A stretch of 64,000 nucleotides of DNA from Sphingomonas liriopis. Its GTDB lineage: Bacteria; Pseudomonadota; Alphaproteobacteria; Sphingomonadales; Sphingomonadaceae. Location of the stretch: contig NZ_JAMLDY010000002.1 in the NCBI RefSeq assembly GCF_024211255.1, positions 62,001-126,000 on the forward strand. Reading direction: 5' to 3'. Shown here one piece after another: positions 1 to 11,183 of the stretch. The position numbers and the translations under genes are program-made. The first letter of the stretch is position 1. Each line of letters opens with the position of its first letter. A model generated the notes under the pieces. That model saw only the letters and a list, made by a program, of their open reading frames with translations. It searched no databases and had not been told where the DNA came from.

Positions 1-183
1 TCACCTTGCGCCCCACGCGATAGAAGAAGGCGGGGTAGAAGTTGAAGCCGGGGCTCGCGGTGTTGGTGTAGCGGCCGAAATGTCGATCGTGTACTGATAG
101 CCCTGCCGGACGATCTTGATGCTGGAGAACAGGTAGAACAGCACCAGCACCAGTGCGAAGGCGGCGATCGTGATACCCATCAT
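1..183 (-). pseudogene. SPFH/band-7 (stomatin-like) protein N-terminus, frameshifted, runs off the left edge
   Basis: The minus-strand frame starts with ATG at 183 and encodes an N-terminal membrane anchor (residues about 4-20, rich in A, L, V and F) followed by SSIKIVRQGYQYTI, the usual opening of SPFH/band-7 membrane proteins. After that the reading frame becomes nonsense. Shifting by one base near position 82 restores HFGRYTNTASPGFNFYPAFF, the expected continuation of the family (FGRY-T-PG-F). The shifted frame stays open to the edge of the window, while the original frame hits a stop at the edge. The most economical reading is one missing base (GAG-CAT read as GA-CAT). It may be a sequencing error or a true inactivation. 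The gene is divergent from guaB. Confidence 0.7.
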
Positions 184-217
184 ATGTCCCCGTTCCGCCC
201 GCGAGTCCGCAAGGCGC

Positions 218-249
218 CGTGGCGCGACGATAGCACACCCCGCGCCACG
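218..249. other. 9-bp inverted repeat between the SPFH gene and guaB
   Basis: CGTGGCGCG at 218-226 is perfectly complementary to CGCGCCACG at 241-249, with a 14-base spacer. It lies in the 145-base divergent intergenic region, which must hold promoters for both genes. It could be an operator or an RNA hairpin in the guaB leader. Nothing in the sequence tells which. Confidence 0.35.
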
Positions 250-265
250 TCACAGCGCCCCCTAG

Positions 266-1786
<1,521 letters not shown>

Positions 1787-1804
1787 TGCCCGCGACCTAC
1801 CGTC

Positions 1805-1829
1805 ACCCCAGCGCACGCCGGGGTCTTTT
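1805..1829 (+). terminator. terminator-like hairpin after guaB
   Basis: ACCCC (1805-1809) pairs with GGGGT (1820-1824), with GC/GC inside and one mismatch, and is followed by TTTT at 1826-1829. It lies 19 bases past the guaB stop. The sequence resembles one arm of the larger palindromic repeats in this window (GTCACCCC...GGGGTCT), so it may be a repeat arm serving as a terminator. Confidence 0.5.
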
Positions 1830-1892
1830 CGTTGGGGAGCGCGAGCGCATGCCGCATGAGATGCCAGCCTCCGCTCGCATGACGGTCGAGGC

Positions 1893-3065
1893 ATGACCCC
1901 CGCCGCCCGCACCCAGGCCGCGATCGAACTGCTCGACGAGGTGATCGCCGCCGCGCGCGGTGGCGGTGCCGCGGCCGACACGCTGATCGCCCGCTATTTC
2001 GCGACCCGCCGCTACGCCGGGTCGAAGGACCGCCGCGCCGTGCGCGAGCTCGTCTACGCCGCGATCCGCCGCGCCGGCGAGATCCCCGCCTCGGGCCGCG
2101 CCGCGATGCTCGCCGTCGCGGCGGACGATGCCGAGCTGGCCGCGCGGTTCGACGGTTCGACCCACGGCCCCGCGCCGATCGATCCCGACGAGGCACCCGC
2201 CAGCGGTGGGGTCATGCCGGCGTGGCTCGCCGAGGCGCTGTCCGCGTCGGGTATCGCCGCCGACCAGCAGGCCGCGCTCATCGATCGCGCCCCGCTCGAC
2301 GTCCGCGTCAACCGCCTGCTCGCCGACCCGCAGGCGCTGGCCGACCAGCTCGGCGGCACGCCGATCCCCGGCCTCCCCGACGCGCTGCGCCTGCCCGCCG
2401 GCACCAACCTCGATCCGCTCGCGGGGCAGGTCGAGGTGCAGGATGCCGGCAGCCAGATCGTCAGCCGCGCCGCCCGCGCCGCGCCCGGCCAGTCGGTGAT
2501 CGACCTGTGTGCCGGCGGCGGCGGCAAGACGCTGGCGCTCGCCGCGGCGATGGCCAACGACGGCCGCATCCTCGCCACCGACATCGACCGCGCCCGCCTG
2601 TCGCGGCTGATACCGAGGGCAACGAAGGCAGGGGTAACGATCGTCGAACCGCGACTGCTCGATCCGCAACGCGAAGACGAAGCGCTCGCCGACTGGCAGG
2701 ATACCGCCGATTGCGTGCTGATCGACGCGCCCTGTTCGGGCACCGGCACGTGGCGCCGCAACCCCGAGGCGCGCTGGCGGCTGACCCCCGATCGCCTGCG
2801 CCGCGTCGCCGAGCAACAGCGCCATGTGCTCAGCGTCGGCGCGCCGCTCGTCCGCCCCGGCGGCGCGCTGGTCTATATCGTCTGCTCGCTGCTCGATGCC
2901 GAGGGCAGGGATCAGGTCGATGCCTTCCTCGCCGACCATCCCGACTGGACCGCCGAGCCGCTCGATCTGCCCGCCGGCACGCGCCACGGCCACGGCCTGC
3001 GGCTCGATCCGGCAAGCCACGGCACCGATGGCTTTTTTGTCGCGCGGCTCATCCGCCCCTGCTAA
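1893..3065 (+). CDS. rsmB: RsmB/NOP-family RNA (cytosine-5) methyltransferase
   Basis: A SAM-dependent RNA m5C methyltransferase of the RsmB/NOP2 family, 390 residues; RsmB itself acts on C967 of 16S rRNA. The SAM-binding motif I is [12 protein letters not shown] near residue 205. Motif IV is DAPCSGTG with Cys281, and motif VI is YIVCS with Cys331, so both cysteines of the two-cysteine mechanism are present. The N-terminal 130 residues would form the NusB-like/RNA-binding part but are shorter and less typical than in E. coli RsmB, so the exact target base is uncertain. A TPR gene follows 31 bases downstream. Confidence 0.88.
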   Translation: MTPAARTQAAIELLDEVIAAARGGGAAADTLIARYFATRRYAGSKDRRAVRELVYAAIRRAGEIPASGRAAMLAVAADDAELAARFDGSTHGPAPIDPDEAPASGGVMPAWLAEALSASGIAADQQAALIDRAPLDVRVNRLLADPQALADQLGGTPIPGLPDALRLPAGTNLDPLAGQVEVQDAGSQIVSRAARAAPGQSVIDLCAGGGGKTLALAAAMANDGRILATDIDRARLSRLIPRATKAGVTIVEPRLLDPQREDEALADWQDTADCVLIDAPCSGTGTWRRNPEARWRLTPDRLRRVAEQQRHVLSVGAPLVRPGGALVYIVCSLLDAEGRDQVDAFLADHPDWTAEPLDLPAGTRHGHGLRLDPASHGTDGFFVARLIRPC

Positions 3066-3096
3066 CCTCGCGGTCGTGCCCCCCGTGGAGACCTTC

Positions 3097-3597
3097 ATGC
3101 GCGTTACGTCCGTCGCCATCGCCGCTGCGCTGACCCTGGTATGCGTGTCCACCTCGCTGAACGGCCAGCGTCCCGACGACCAGATCGACGCGCGCTCGCT
3201 GCAACTGCTCGCGCAGGGTCGCGCGGCCAAGGCGGCGGGCAATCTCGACGGCGCCACCGACCTGATCGAAACCGCGCTCGCGGTCGATCCGCGCAACCGG
3301 CAGGCGTTCATCGTCCTCGCCGACGTCGCCGAGGCGCGCGGCCTGCCCGGCAAGGCGATCCGCCTCTACCGCGAGGCGCTGACGCTCGAACCCAACGACA
3401 TTGCGGCGCTGCAGGGGCAGGGCGAGGCACTCGTCGCCAAGGGCGCGGTCGCGATCGCCAAGGGCAATCTCGCCAGGATCCGCACGCTCTGCAAGGCGGG
3501 GTGCCCTGAGGCGAACCAGCTCGCGGCGACGATCGCCAAGGGCCCGCCGGTGACGACCGCGCAGGTCGAGGCCAAGCCCGCGGTGGCCAAAGAGTAA
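3097..3597 (+). CDS. exported tetratricopeptide-repeat protein
   Basis: A 166-residue protein starting at ATG 3097 ([20 protein letters not shown]), with a short hydrophobic signal-like segment at residues 5-20. The body holds about two TPR units: [29 protein letters not shown]... and [25 protein letters not shown], followed by a third helix pair. Two cysteines (CKAGC) lie about 25 residues past the last repeat. TPR proteins are protein-protein adaptors; the partner cannot be told. The gene lies 31 bases after rsmB on the same strand and is probably cotranscribed. A longer in-frame start inside rsmB exists but would add sequence without export features. Confidence 0.75.
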   Translation: MRVTSVAIAAALTLVCVSTSLNGQRPDDQIDARSLQLLAQGRAAKAAGNLDGATDLIETALAVDPRNRQAFIVLADVAEARGLPGKAIRLYREALTLEPNDIAALQGQGEALVAKGAVAIAKGNLARIRTLCKAGCPEANQLAATIAKGPPVTTAQVEAKPAVAKE

Positions 3598-3615
3598 TCG
3601 GCGGCGCATCGCGCT

Positions 3616-3710
3616 CACCCTCACCCGTCGCCGGCTACGCCGTCTCTCCCTCTCCCATCGGGGGAGGGAAGGGGCCCGCCGCCGCAGGCGGGGGGGAAGG
3701 GTGAGGGTGA
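3616..3710. repeat. intergenic palindromic element
   Basis: TCACCCTCACCC at 3616-3627 is complementary to GGGTGAGGGTGA at 3699-3710. The interior holds a second hairpin, CTCTCCCATCGGGGGAG, around 3652-3666, and a GC run. It fills the space between the convergent TPR gene and rsmA and could serve as a bidirectional terminator. Confidence 0.6.
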
Positions 3711-4556
3711 TTACCCCACCTCCCGCGCCAGCGCCACGAACTCCGCCACGCTCACCGTCTCGGCACGCCGCGTCGCGTCCACCCCGATCCGCTCCAGCGC
3801 CACGAGCGCCCCCGGCACGCCCTTCAAACTCTGTCGCAGCATCTTGCGCCGCTGGCCGAACGCCGCCGCGGTGATCCGTTCCAGCACACGCACCTCGACG
3901 CCCTCGGGCGCTTCGCCGGGCATGATATGCACCACCGCCGACATCACCTTGGGCGGCGGCGTGAACGCCGACCGGTGCACCGGCATCGCGATCCGCGCGG
4001 TCGACCGCCACTGGCTGAGCACCGCCAGCCGGCCATAGGCATCGTCGTTCGCCGAGGCGACGATCCGATCCGCGACCTCCTTCTGGAACATCAGCGTGCA
4101 CGATTGCCACCATGGCTGCCAATCCACGGTCAGCCAGCCGACCAGCAGCGCGGTGCCGACGTTGTAGGGCAGGTTGGAGACGATATGCGGCCGCCCGGCG
4201 AACAGCGCCGGCGCGTCGATCGCCAGCGCATCGCCCTCGATCACGCGCAGCTGGCCGGGATAGGCCTCGCTAAGTTCGGCGAGCGCCGGGATGCAGCGCC
4301 GGTCGCGCTCGATCGCGGTCACCCGCGCTCCCGCGGCGAGCAGCGCGCGGGTCAGGCCGCCGGGGCCGGGTCCGACCTCCAGCACCTCAGCATCGCGCAG
4401 ATCCCCCGGGACTGCCGCGATCCGCGTCAGCAATTGCCCGTCGAACAGGAAGTTCTGCCCCAGTGCCTTGCTGGCGTTCAGTCCGTATTTGGCGATCACC
4501 TCGCGCAATGCCGGCAATTGGGGCGGCAGTTTGACGCCCGGCACCGCCTCGCTCAT
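3711..4556 (-). CDS. rsmA: 16S rRNA (adenine1518/1519-N6,N6)-dimethyltransferase
   Basis: The KsgA/RsmA methyltransferase dimethylates two adjacent adenines in the 3' hairpin of 16S rRNA during 30S maturation. It is 281 residues from ATG 4556. The characteristic motifs are [15 protein letters not shown] near residue 25, the SAM site [16 protein letters not shown] at about 58-73 and the catalytic [12 protein letters not shown] near 125. The start codon overlaps the pdxA stop by ATGA, which implies translational coupling and fits the lptD-surA-pdxA-rsmA order widely conserved in proteobacteria. A longer in-frame extension into pdxA is rejected because the family N-terminus begins at this ATG. 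Confidence 0.96.
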   Translation of the reverse strand: MSEAVPGVKLPPQLPALREVIAKYGLNASKALGQNFLFDGQLLTRIAAVPGDLRDAEVLEVGPGPGGLTRALLAAGARVTAIERDRRCIPALAELSEAYPGQLRVIEGDALAIDAPALFAGRPHIVSNLPYNVGTALLVGWLTVDWQPWWQSCTLMFQKEVADRIVASANDDAYGRLAVLSQWRSTARIAMPVHRSAFTPPPKVMSAVVHIMPGEAPEGVEVRVLERITAAAFGQRRKMLRQSLKGVPGALVALERIGVDATRRAETVSVAEFVALAREVG

Positions 4557-5545
4557 GCCCGCGCGCGGCGATCCGCCGCCTGGCCCGCCATCGCGATCGC
4601 CGCGATCATCGCGCCGGGATGCGCCTGGTCGGTGCCGGCGATGCCGAAGGCGGTGCCGTGATCGGGCGAAGTGCGCACGATCGGCAGGCCCAGCGTGACG
4701 TTGACACCCTCGTCGAAATGCAGCGTCTTGATCGGCACCAGCGCCTGATCGTGATAGCAGCACAGCACCACGTCGTAACCGGTACGCGCCCGCGCATGGA
4801 ACAGCGTGTCGGCCGCGAACGGCCCGGTCGCATCGATCCCCTCGGCCCGCAGCTGCGCGATCGCGGGGGCGAGGATGTCGATCTCCTCGCGCCCGATCAT
4901 GCCGCTCTCACCGGCGTGCGGGTTGAAGCCCGCGAAGGCGAGCCGCGGTGCGGCGATGCCGAAGTCCCGGCGCAGCCCCGCCGCGGTCGTCCGCGCCTTG
5001 GCGACGATCAGCTCGACCGACAGCATCGCCGACACCTGCGCCAGCGGCACATGCGCGGTGATCGGCACGACGCGCAGCGACGGCCCGGCGAGCATCATCA
5101 CCGCATCCTCCGCCGCGACACCGCAGCGTTCCGCCACGAACTCGGTCTGGCCGGATTGGTTGAAGCCGATTCCGTACAATTGCGCCTTGGATACCGGCCC
5201 CGTGACCAGCGCGCGCGCCTCGCCGTCGCGGACCAGCGCGATCGAGCGGTCGAGCGCCTGCAACGCCGCGCGCGCGCCGCCGATCTCGGGCGTGCCCAGC
5301 GTGATCGAACCGGCGTCCGCGACCGCCAGCACGGGCAGCGCGCGGTCGAACACCGCCGCCGCCTCGCCGATCGCGCCGACGGTCTCGACCGGGCCGTTCC
5401 ACACGCGCCGCACCGCGCCGGGGTCGCCGACCAGCGCGAACGGCGGCAGCTTGCGCAAAGCCCGCACCGCCCAGCTCTTGGCGATGATCTCCGGCCCGAT
5501 TCCCGCAGGATCGCCCATCGGGATCGCGAGCGGGGCGGTGGTCAT
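4553..5545 (-). CDS. pdxA: 4-hydroxythreonine-4-phosphate dehydrogenase
   Basis: Oxidises 4-phosphohydroxy-L-threonine in the DXP-dependent pyridoxal-5'-phosphate pathway. The 330-residue product begins [19 protein letters not shown], the family signature. The metal-binding histidines lie in [19 protein letters not shown] and [25 protein letters not shown] is also family-typical. It sits one base after surA and overlaps rsmA by four bases, so the three are one transcription unit. Length and motifs are normal. Confidence 0.97.
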   Translation of the reverse strand: MTTAPLAIPMGDPAGIGPEIIAKSWAVRALRKLPPFALVGDPGAVRRVWNGPVETVGAIGEAAAVFDRALPVLAVADAGSITLGTPEIGGARAALQALDRSIALVRDGEARALVTGPVSKAQLYGIGFNQSGQTEFVAERCGVAAEDAVMMLAGPSLRVVPITAHVPLAQVSAMLSVELIVAKARTTAAGLRRDFGIAAPRLAFAGFNPHAGESGMIGREEIDILAPAIAQLRAEGIDATGPFAADTLFHARARTGYDVVLCCYHDQALVPIKTLHFDEGVNVTLGLPIVRTSPDHGTAFGIAGTDQAHPGAMIAAIAMAGQAADRRARA

Positions 5546-5546
5546 G

Positions 5547-6899
5547 TCAGCGATACTCGATCACCGCATCGCGGCGCAGATCGCGCAACTTGCTCTGCGC
5601 ACGCAAATTGACGCGCTGCTGCTCGAGCTGGCCCTGGATCTGCGCGGCGCCCGGCACCGACGATTGCTGCGGATCGTCGCGGCCGCACAGCACCAGCGCG
5701 CGCACGCCCTCGGACGGCGAACCGAACGGCGGGGTGGCCTCGCCGACCTGCAGCTTGACCATGATCGCCTGCAGCGGCGCGGGCAGGTCGCGGATGCGGA
5801 TCGAATCGTTGTCGACCACCTCGGCGCCGATCGTCGCCGCCACCTTCTCCACCGTGCCGCAGCCCTGGATCGACTGCACCGTCTTGGCGAAGGTCGCCGC
5901 GCGGGTCTGCGCCTGCGCCTGCGTCGTGCCCGGCGGGAAGGATACGGTCAGCTGCTTGAGGCTGAGCTTGGCGTCGCGCGGGTCGGCGGCGCCGATCGTG
6001 CGCTTGTCGGTGAGGTACAGGATCGAATAGCCGCCCGGCGTCTCGACCGGGCCGGCGACCTGGCCGACCTGCATCTGCTGCGTCGCATCGGCGAGCGGCT
6101 GCGGCAGCGTTACGAGGCGGATCCAGCCGAGGTCGCCGCCGACGCCCTTGGTCGACGCTTCCGAATAATTGCGCGCGAACAGCTCGAACGGCTGCTGCGC
6201 TTTCTGGATCTCGGCGATGATCTGCTTGGCCTTGGCGAATACCTCGGCGCGATTGGCGTCGTTGGCGCTCAGGTAGATTTCGCGGAGGTTGTATTCCTCG
6301 GTGCCGCGCGATGCCTCGATCCGCTTCTGGATCGCGGTGACCTCTTCGTCGCCGACGTTGACGAACGGTTCGATCTTGCGGCGCAGGTAGCGGCTCCACG
6401 CGAGTTCGCCCTCGATCGCGCGGCGGAGCGAACGCTCCGACGATCCCGCCTTGCGCAGCGCGGCGCGCAGCTGCGGCTGCGTCATGTTGAAGCGCTTGGC
6501 GAGGCCCGCCTCGCTCTGGTCGAGCTCGGCCGCGGTCACTGTGATCTCGGCGCTCTTGGCTTCCTGGATCTGCAGCGTCTCGTCGATCAGCTGACGCAGG
6601 ATCTGCAGCTTGAACTCGTCGACCTGCTCGGGCGCGGGGCCACGGCCGCCGTTGTTGAACACGGTCAGCGCCAGTCGCTGGTCGACGTCGGTGCCGGTGA
6701 TGACCGTGTCGTTGACGATCGCGGTGGGCTTGCGGACGTTGGGGTCGAGCTTGCCGAAGATCTGCAGGTTGGCCGGGATGTTGAGGTTGGTGTCGGGAAC
6801 CTGCTGGTCGGCCACCGTCTGCGCCAGCGCGCCGGTGCCAAGAGCGGTCAGGGCAACCCAGCCCATCAGGCGGGCGCTGCGTCGAATGTTGTGCGTCAC
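5547..6899 (-). CDS. surA: periplasmic peptidyl-prolyl isomerase/chaperone SurA
   Basis: A periplasmic chaperone that carries unfolded outer-membrane proteins to the BAM complex. It has 450 residues with a GTG start at 6899 preceded by TGAGGTAACGG. The signal peptide covers residues about 1-27 (MGWVALTALGTGALAQ). The SurA N-domain spans roughly 50-170. One clear parvulin domain covers about 190-295 (NLREIYLSA, GGDLGWIRL, ETPGGYSILYL). A second, degenerate parvulin-like domain extends to about 430. Next to lptD, its main client, and upstream of pdxA and rsmA. The second domain lacks typical parvulin active-site residues by eye, so it is probably structural. Confidence 0.93.
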   Translation of the reverse strand: MTHNIRRSARLMGWVALTALGTGALAQTVADQQVPDTNLNIPANLQIFGKLDPNVRKPTAIVNDTVITGTDVDQRLALTVFNNGGRGPAPEQVDEFKLQILRQLIDETLQIQEAKSAEITVTAAELDQSEAGLAKRFNMTQPQLRAALRKAGSSERSLRRAIEGELAWSRYLRRKIEPFVNVGDEEVTAIQKRIEASRGTEEYNLREIYLSANDANRAEVFAKAKQIIAEIQKAQQPFELFARNYSEASTKGVGGDLGWIRLVTLPQPLADATQQMQVGQVAGPVETPGGYSILYLTDKRTIGAADPRDAKLSLKQLTVSFPPGTTQAQAQTRAATFAKTVQSIQGCGTVEKVAATIGAEVVDNDSIRIRDLPAPLQAIMVKLQVGEATPPFGSPSEGVRALVLCGRDDPQQSSVPGAAQIQGQLEQQRVNLRAQSKLRDLRRDAVIEYR

Positions 6900-6986
6900 G
6901 TTGTTCCGTTACCTCAAAGCGCGGGCGTCGCGCGGTCGCGCGTGCCCCTTGATCCTGGCATTGCCCCGTTCCAGCTGAACTTGGGC

Positions 6987-9239
6987 TTAGCGGCCGAGGT
7001 TGGTCAACGCCAGCGTGAACAGGAAGCTGTTGCCCGAGCGCGCGTCGCCGGTGTCCTGGTAATCGCGCCGCCATGTCGCGCCCAGCCGGATGCAGTCGTC
7101 CTCATATTGCACGCCCAGCCGGTGGCGGATCGGGTCGAAGCCGTCGGACAGCGACTGCGGATCCTCGCTGCGATCCGTCAGGTCGACGACGGTCGACCCG
7201 AACACCGACCAGAAGCGCGCGAACTGCACGCGGCCGGCGAGCCGCACCTCCTCGCGATCCTGCAGATCCTCGATCGTCGGGAAGATGTCGCGGTTGAGCC
7301 GCAGATAGCCGGCGAGGACATAGGTGTTGCGCGATCCCACCGTCGCGTCGATCTCGTTGCGCCGCACCGCGAACCCGTCCTTGTCGAGCCGGTAGCGGTG
7401 GGTGATCGACACGAAATCGCGGATGCGCAGCGTCGTGCGACCGACGAAATCGGAGAAGCGATCGCTGAGCCCCGTGCCGCTCGGAAAGATCGTCGGGCGG
7501 GTCGACAGGCGATAGCTCTGGCCGATCACCGCATCCAGCGTCATGCCGGGCAGCGTCACCGCCCATTCGGCGCCATAGGTCGCGCGGCTCGAATCCTCGA
7601 ACCGGTCGTACCCCGCGAAGCGGTTGAGCGCGAACAGGTTCGAATCCTCGAGGTCGACGGCGCGCGCATCCTCGTTGGGGACGTCGAGATTGGCGATCTT
7701 CGGCGCCGCGACGATCTGCACTCGCGGGGTGAGCCGCTGCGTCCCGCCGAGGAAGCTGCCGACGAACGGCCATTTGACGTCGGCGGCGAGCGCCCCGATC
7801 GCGCGCGTCTGGAACCCCTCGATCCCGCGATAGCTCGCGACGCTGGTCAGCTGCGCATCGTTGGTATTGTAGGCGTCGGCACGGGCATAGGCGGTCAGCG
7901 TCACCTCCTGCCCCCAGTCGGTCAGCCGCCTGAGGTCCCATTGCCCCGCGACGAACGCGCGCTGCGTATCCTGCCCGGCGGTGCGGGTGATCGCCAGCGT
8001 GTTCGCCTGCAGCTGCAGCTTGCCGCCGCCCAGATCGATCCGCTTGCGGAAATCGAGTTCGGGCAGCGCGATCGGCTGGTTGCCCTGCGAATCGTTGACC
8101 CGCAGCGTCTGCACATACCAGCCGGTCAGCGCGAAATAGGTATTGGGATCGATCCGCTCGAGCGACGCGGTGGTGCGCAGCCGGTCGTCGCGCGAGATGT
8201 CGTAGCGGCGCAGGAAGGTGCGGTCGCTGGCGATCCGCGCCGAGCCGCTGACGCTCCAGTACGGCGACAGCTGGTAGCGCGCGACGCCGTCGATATAGCC
8301 GCGCAGCGCGCGTTCGGTATCGGTCGGCGTGACGGTGTTGAGGTCGTCGCTGCGCCGGCTCTCGGTGAGATAGCCGGTCACCCGGAACGCGCCGTTCGTC
8401 CCCAGCGCGTCATATTGCGCCTGCATCATCGGCAGCACCGCGGTGAAGACGTGCGGCGTCAGCGTCAGCCCCTTGTTGGGCGCCAGCCGGAAGTAATAAG
8501 GCGCGACGAATTCCAGCCCGTTGACCCGGTCGAGCTGCACGTCGGGCGCGAGCAGGCCGCTCTCCGAACTCCCGCCGATCGGCATCGAAAATGCGGGCAG
8601 CGGCAGCGCGGGCAGGCCGAACAGGTGGAAGCGCCCGCCGCCGAAGAACACGCGCTCGCGATCGGGGCGATAGGTGATGCGAACCGCAGTGATCTTCCAC
8701 GACGGCTCCTTCGGACAGCCGGCCGACGTCTCCACCGCGCACGGCGTATAGGCCGCCTTGTCGAGCTGCATCGTGCCATCGGGCAGCCGCGTGCCGCGCT
8801 CCGCCGCCATCCGCCCGCCCTGTTCGAGCACGACGAGCATGTTCTGGACCATGCCGTCCTTCAGCGAATCGGTCAGCTCGATCGAATCGCCGTAAGCGAC
8901 GTCGCCCTCGGGGTTGGTGACGGCGATATTGCCGGTCGCGACGACCTTGCCGGTCTTGCGGTTCCACACGACCTTGTCCGCGCGCAGCCGGTCGCCCTGA
9001 CGGAACATGCGCACCTCGGTCAACGCGGTGACGACGTCGCTGTCGGTGTCATATTCCAGGCTGCCCGCGCTGAACTGCACCTGATCCGCGTCGGCGGCGG
9101 CAGGGGGGGCGGCGGGAATCGGCGGATCGCTCACCGGGGGGGGCGCGACGGGCCGGTTCTGCAGGTCCTGCGCGGTCGCAGGGGCGGCGAACAGCGCCGC
9201 CGCGAGGGCACAGCCGGCCAATAGGTCGAAACGCAACAC
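6987..9239 (-). CDS. lptD: LPS-assembly protein LptD
   Basis: The outer-membrane beta-barrel that, with LptE, inserts lipopolysaccharide into the outer leaflet. From GTG 9239 it has 750 residues and a clean signal peptide (LRFDLLAGCALAAALFAAPATAQ). An OstA/LptA-like jellyroll domain follows (SAGSLEYDTDSDVVTALTEV, DKVVWNRKTGKVVATG). The rest is the barrel, rich in alternating hydrophobic and aromatic residues, ending in LTNLGR. Cysteines in the jellyroll-barrel junction (YTPCAVETSAGC) and near the C-terminus (EDDCIRLG) fit the inter-domain disulfide of the family. Another in-frame GTG at 9296 would add 19 Arg-rich residues; it has a weaker ribosome binding site. First gene of the lptD-surA-pdxA-rsmA unit. 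Confidence 0.94.
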   Translation of the reverse strand: MLRFDLLAGCALAAALFAAPATAQDLQNRPVAPPPVSDPPIPAAPPAAADADQVQFSAGSLEYDTDSDVVTALTEVRMFRQGDRLRADKVVWNRKTGKVVATGNIAVTNPEGDVAYGDSIELTDSLKDGMVQNMLVVLEQGGRMAAERGTRLPDGTMQLDKAAYTPCAVETSAGCPKEPSWKITAVRITYRPDRERVFFGGGRFHLFGLPALPLPAFSMPIGGSSESGLLAPDVQLDRVNGLEFVAPYYFRLAPNKGLTLTPHVFTAVLPMMQAQYDALGTNGAFRVTGYLTESRRSDDLNTVTPTDTERALRGYIDGVARYQLSPYWSVSGSARIASDRTFLRRYDISRDDRLRTTASLERIDPNTYFALTGWYVQTLRVNDSQGNQPIALPELDFRKRIDLGGGKLQLQANTLAITRTAGQDTQRAFVAGQWDLRRLTDWGQEVTLTAYARADAYNTNDAQLTSVASYRGIEGFQTRAIGALAADVKWPFVGSFLGGTQRLTPRVQIVAAPKIANLDVPNEDARAVDLEDSNLFALNRFAGYDRFEDSSRATYGAEWAVTLPGMTLDAVIGQSYRLSTRPTIFPSGTGLSDRFSDFVGRTTLRIRDFVSITHRYRLDKDGFAVRRNEIDATVGSRNTYVLAGYLRLNRDIFPTIEDLQDREEVRLAGRVQFARFWSVFGSTVVDLTDRSEDPQSLSDGFDPIRHRLGVQYEDDCIRLGATWRRDYQDTGDARSGNSFLFTLALTNLGR

Positions 9240-9334
9240 GATGATCCGAACACCCTTTCGGCGCGACCGGCACCGCCCTGACGGTGCCTCGTTCACGTCT
9301 GCCTATCGCACCCCCCGCGCGGCGCTGCAATCGT

Positions 9335-9363
9335 TGTGCTTCGCCGGGGGGCACCCTAGATCA
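9335..9363 (+). promoter_or_regulatory. possible pepA promoter
   Basis: TTGTGC (9335-9340), 17 bases, then TAGATC (9358-9363), in the region between lptD and pepA that are transcribed divergently. The -10 match is moderate only. Predicted start near 9370, about 30 bases before the pepA ATG. Confidence 0.28.
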
Positions 9364-9398
9364 GTCACTTGTCCTTCATCCCAGAAAGCCCCCGCCCG

Positions 9399-10871
9399 AT
9401 GCAGATCGCCTTTTCTCCCACCTTGTCCGCCGCGCCCGCGATCCTCGCGCTGCCGGTGGAAAAGGACGTGGCCGGCCGTGAGCGCTGGGCAGGCCTCGGC
9501 GACGCGCATCAGGCGCTCGCCACCGCCGCCGCCGCTGCCGCCCGCTTCGAAGGCGAGGCCGGCGCGATCGTCGAACTGTTCGCCGCGGAGGAAGGGCGCA
9601 CCGCCCGCGTCCTGCTGCTCGGCGTCGGCGCCGGCGGCGAGGCGGACTGGGAAAAGGCCGGCGGTGCGCTGGTCGCCAAGCTGCTGACCTCGGGTGCCAC
9701 GGAGGTCACCGCCGACTTCTCCGCCGCCAGCCCGACGCCGAAAGCCGCCGCCCGCTTCGCCGCCGCCGCCGCGCAGCGCAGCTGGCGCTACGACCAATAT
9801 CGCACCAAGCTGCCCGAAAAGCAGAAGGCGACGCTGACCACGCTGACCATCGCCGGCGCCCCCGCCGGCACCGACGAGGCGTGGGGGAAGCAGGCGGCGG
9901 TGGTGAGCGGCCTCGACCTCACCCGCAACCTCGTCGCCGCGCCGCCCAACATCCTCTACCCCGAAAGCTTCGTCGAACTGGTCCGCAAGGAGGTCGAGGG
10001 CCTCGGGCTCGAGATCGTCGTCGTCGACGAGGCGGAGATGGCGGACCACGGCATGGGCGCGCTGCTCGGCGTCAGCCAGGGTTCGGTGCGCGAGGCGCGC
10101 ATCCTCGCGCTGAAGTGGAACGGCGCAGGCGAGGGCGATCCCACGCTCGCGCTGGTCGGCAAGGGCGTCACCTTCGACACCGGCGGCATCTCGCTGAAGC
10201 CCGGACCCGGCATGGAGGACATGAAGTGGGACATGGGCGGCGCCGGCGCGGTCGCCGGCACGATGAAGGCGCTCGCCGCGCGCAAGGCGAAGGTCAACGT
10301 CGTCGGCGTCATGGGCCTCGTCGAGAACATGCCCGACGGCAATGCACAGCGTCCCGGTGACGTCGTGACGTCGATGTCGGGCCAGACGATCGAGATCCTC
10401 AACACCGATGCCGAGGGCCGGCTGGTCCTCGCCGACGCGATCACCTGGACGCAGAAGACGTTCCGGCCGAAGACGATCGTCGACCTCGCCACGTTGACCG
10501 GCGCGATGATCGTCAGCCTCGGCAACGAATATGGCGGCCTGTTCGCCAACGACGACGCGCTCGCCGACACGCTGCTCGCCGCCGGCCTCGCGACGGGCGA
10601 CAAGCTGTGGCGCTTCCCGCTGTCGGACACGTACAACAAGCTGATCGACAGTCCGATCGCCGACATGAAGAACGTCGGCCCGCGCGGCGCCGGATCGATC
10701 ACCGCGGCGCAGTTCATCCAGCGCTTCGTCGACGACGGCGTCACCTGGGCGCACCTCGACATCGCCGGCATGGTGTGGAGCGACAAGCCCGGCGCTACTT
10801 ACGACAAGGGCGCGACGGGTTATGGCGTCAAGCTGCTCGACCGGTTCGTCGCGGATATGTTCGAGGGGTAA
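9399..10871 (+). CDS. pepA: leucyl aminopeptidase (peptidase family M17)
   Basis: A cytosolic dizinc/manganese exopeptidase that removes N-terminal residues from peptides; some family members also bind DNA. It has 490 residues from ATG 9399; a TTG at 9369 in the same frame would add ten residues but lacks support. The metal-binding core is GKGVTFDTGGISLKPG at about residues 254-269 (Lys, Asp), DMGGAGAV, and NTDAEGRLVLADA at about 334-346 (the M17 signature with Asp, Glu and catalytic Arg). The N-terminal third is the variable domain. Divergent from lptD and followed by a 312-base repeat-rich gap, so probably monocistronic. Confidence 0.95.
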   Translation: MQIAFSPTLSAAPAILALPVEKDVAGRERWAGLGDAHQALATAAAAAARFEGEAGAIVELFAAEEGRTARVLLLGVGAGGEADWEKAGGALVAKLLTSGATEVTADFSAASPTPKAAARFAAAAAQRSWRYDQYRTKLPEKQKATLTTLTIAGAPAGTDEAWGKQAAVVSGLDLTRNLVAAPPNILYPESFVELVRKEVEGLGLEIVVVDEAEMADHGMGALLGVSQGSVREARILALKWNGAGEGDPTLALVGKGVTFDTGGISLKPGPGMEDMKWDMGGAGAVAGTMKALAARKAKVNVVGVMGLVENMPDGNAQRPGDVVTSMSGQTIEILNTDAEGRLVLADAITWTQKTFRPKTIVDLATLTGAMIVSLGNEYGGLFANDDALADTLLAAGLATGDKLWRFPLSDTYNKLIDSPIADMKNVGPRGAGSITAAQFIQRFVDDGVTWAHLDIAGMVWSDKPGATYDKGATGYGVKLLDRFVADMFEG

Positions 10872-10936
10872 AGACCGGCCAACGCCCCTTATCGCCTCGG
10901 GCGCGTTTGATGGTTAAGCCCCACCAAACCACCTCC

Positions 10937-11042
10937 GTCACCCCGGACTTGTTCCGGGGTCCACTCCGCGGCGAGGCTGATCGTTCACGATCAGAGCGAT
11001 ACGCCAGCGGAACAGTGGATGCCGGAACAAGTCCGGCATGAC
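10937..11042. repeat. REP-like palindromic element, hybrid arms
   Basis: The left arm GTCACCCCGGACTTGTTCCG continues GGGTCCAC and folds on itself (ACCCCGGA/TCCGGGGT, loop CTTGT). The right arm is GTGGATGCCGGAACAAGTCC plus GGCATGAC, folding on itself as ATGCCGGA/TCCGGCAT. The two arms are also largely complementary to each other except where GGGGT has become GCATG. It lies in the 312-base gap between pepA and holC. Confidence 0.85.
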
Positions 11043-11075
11043 GGGGGAATGGACGTTCAGACCCCCAACACCCCC

Positions 11076-11135
11076 GTTCGTGCCGAGCCTGTCGAAGCAC
11101 CTTGAAACTCGCCCCCGTCGACAAGCTCACGGAAC
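11076..11135. repeat. second type of intergenic inverted repeat (CTGTCGAAG family)
   Basis: GTTCGTGCCGAGCCTGTCGA with following AGCAC (11076-11100) is an imperfect inverted copy of GTCGACAAGCTCACGGAAC (11117-11135). The same family occurs at 41179-41244. With the element at 10937-11042 it fills the pepA-holC gap; I see no small gene there. Confidence 0.7.
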
Positions 11136-11183
11136 CGAAAGTTCCGTGTTGGCCCCCCGCCGCCACCACGCTACCCATCCGCA

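Noticed and set aside
4806..9224. A 1472-codon open reading frame on the plus strand across pdxA, surA and lptD
   Set aside because: It is antisense to three well-supported genes and rich in Arg, Ala, Asp and Gly in the way of high-GC shadow frames; no domain is recognisable.
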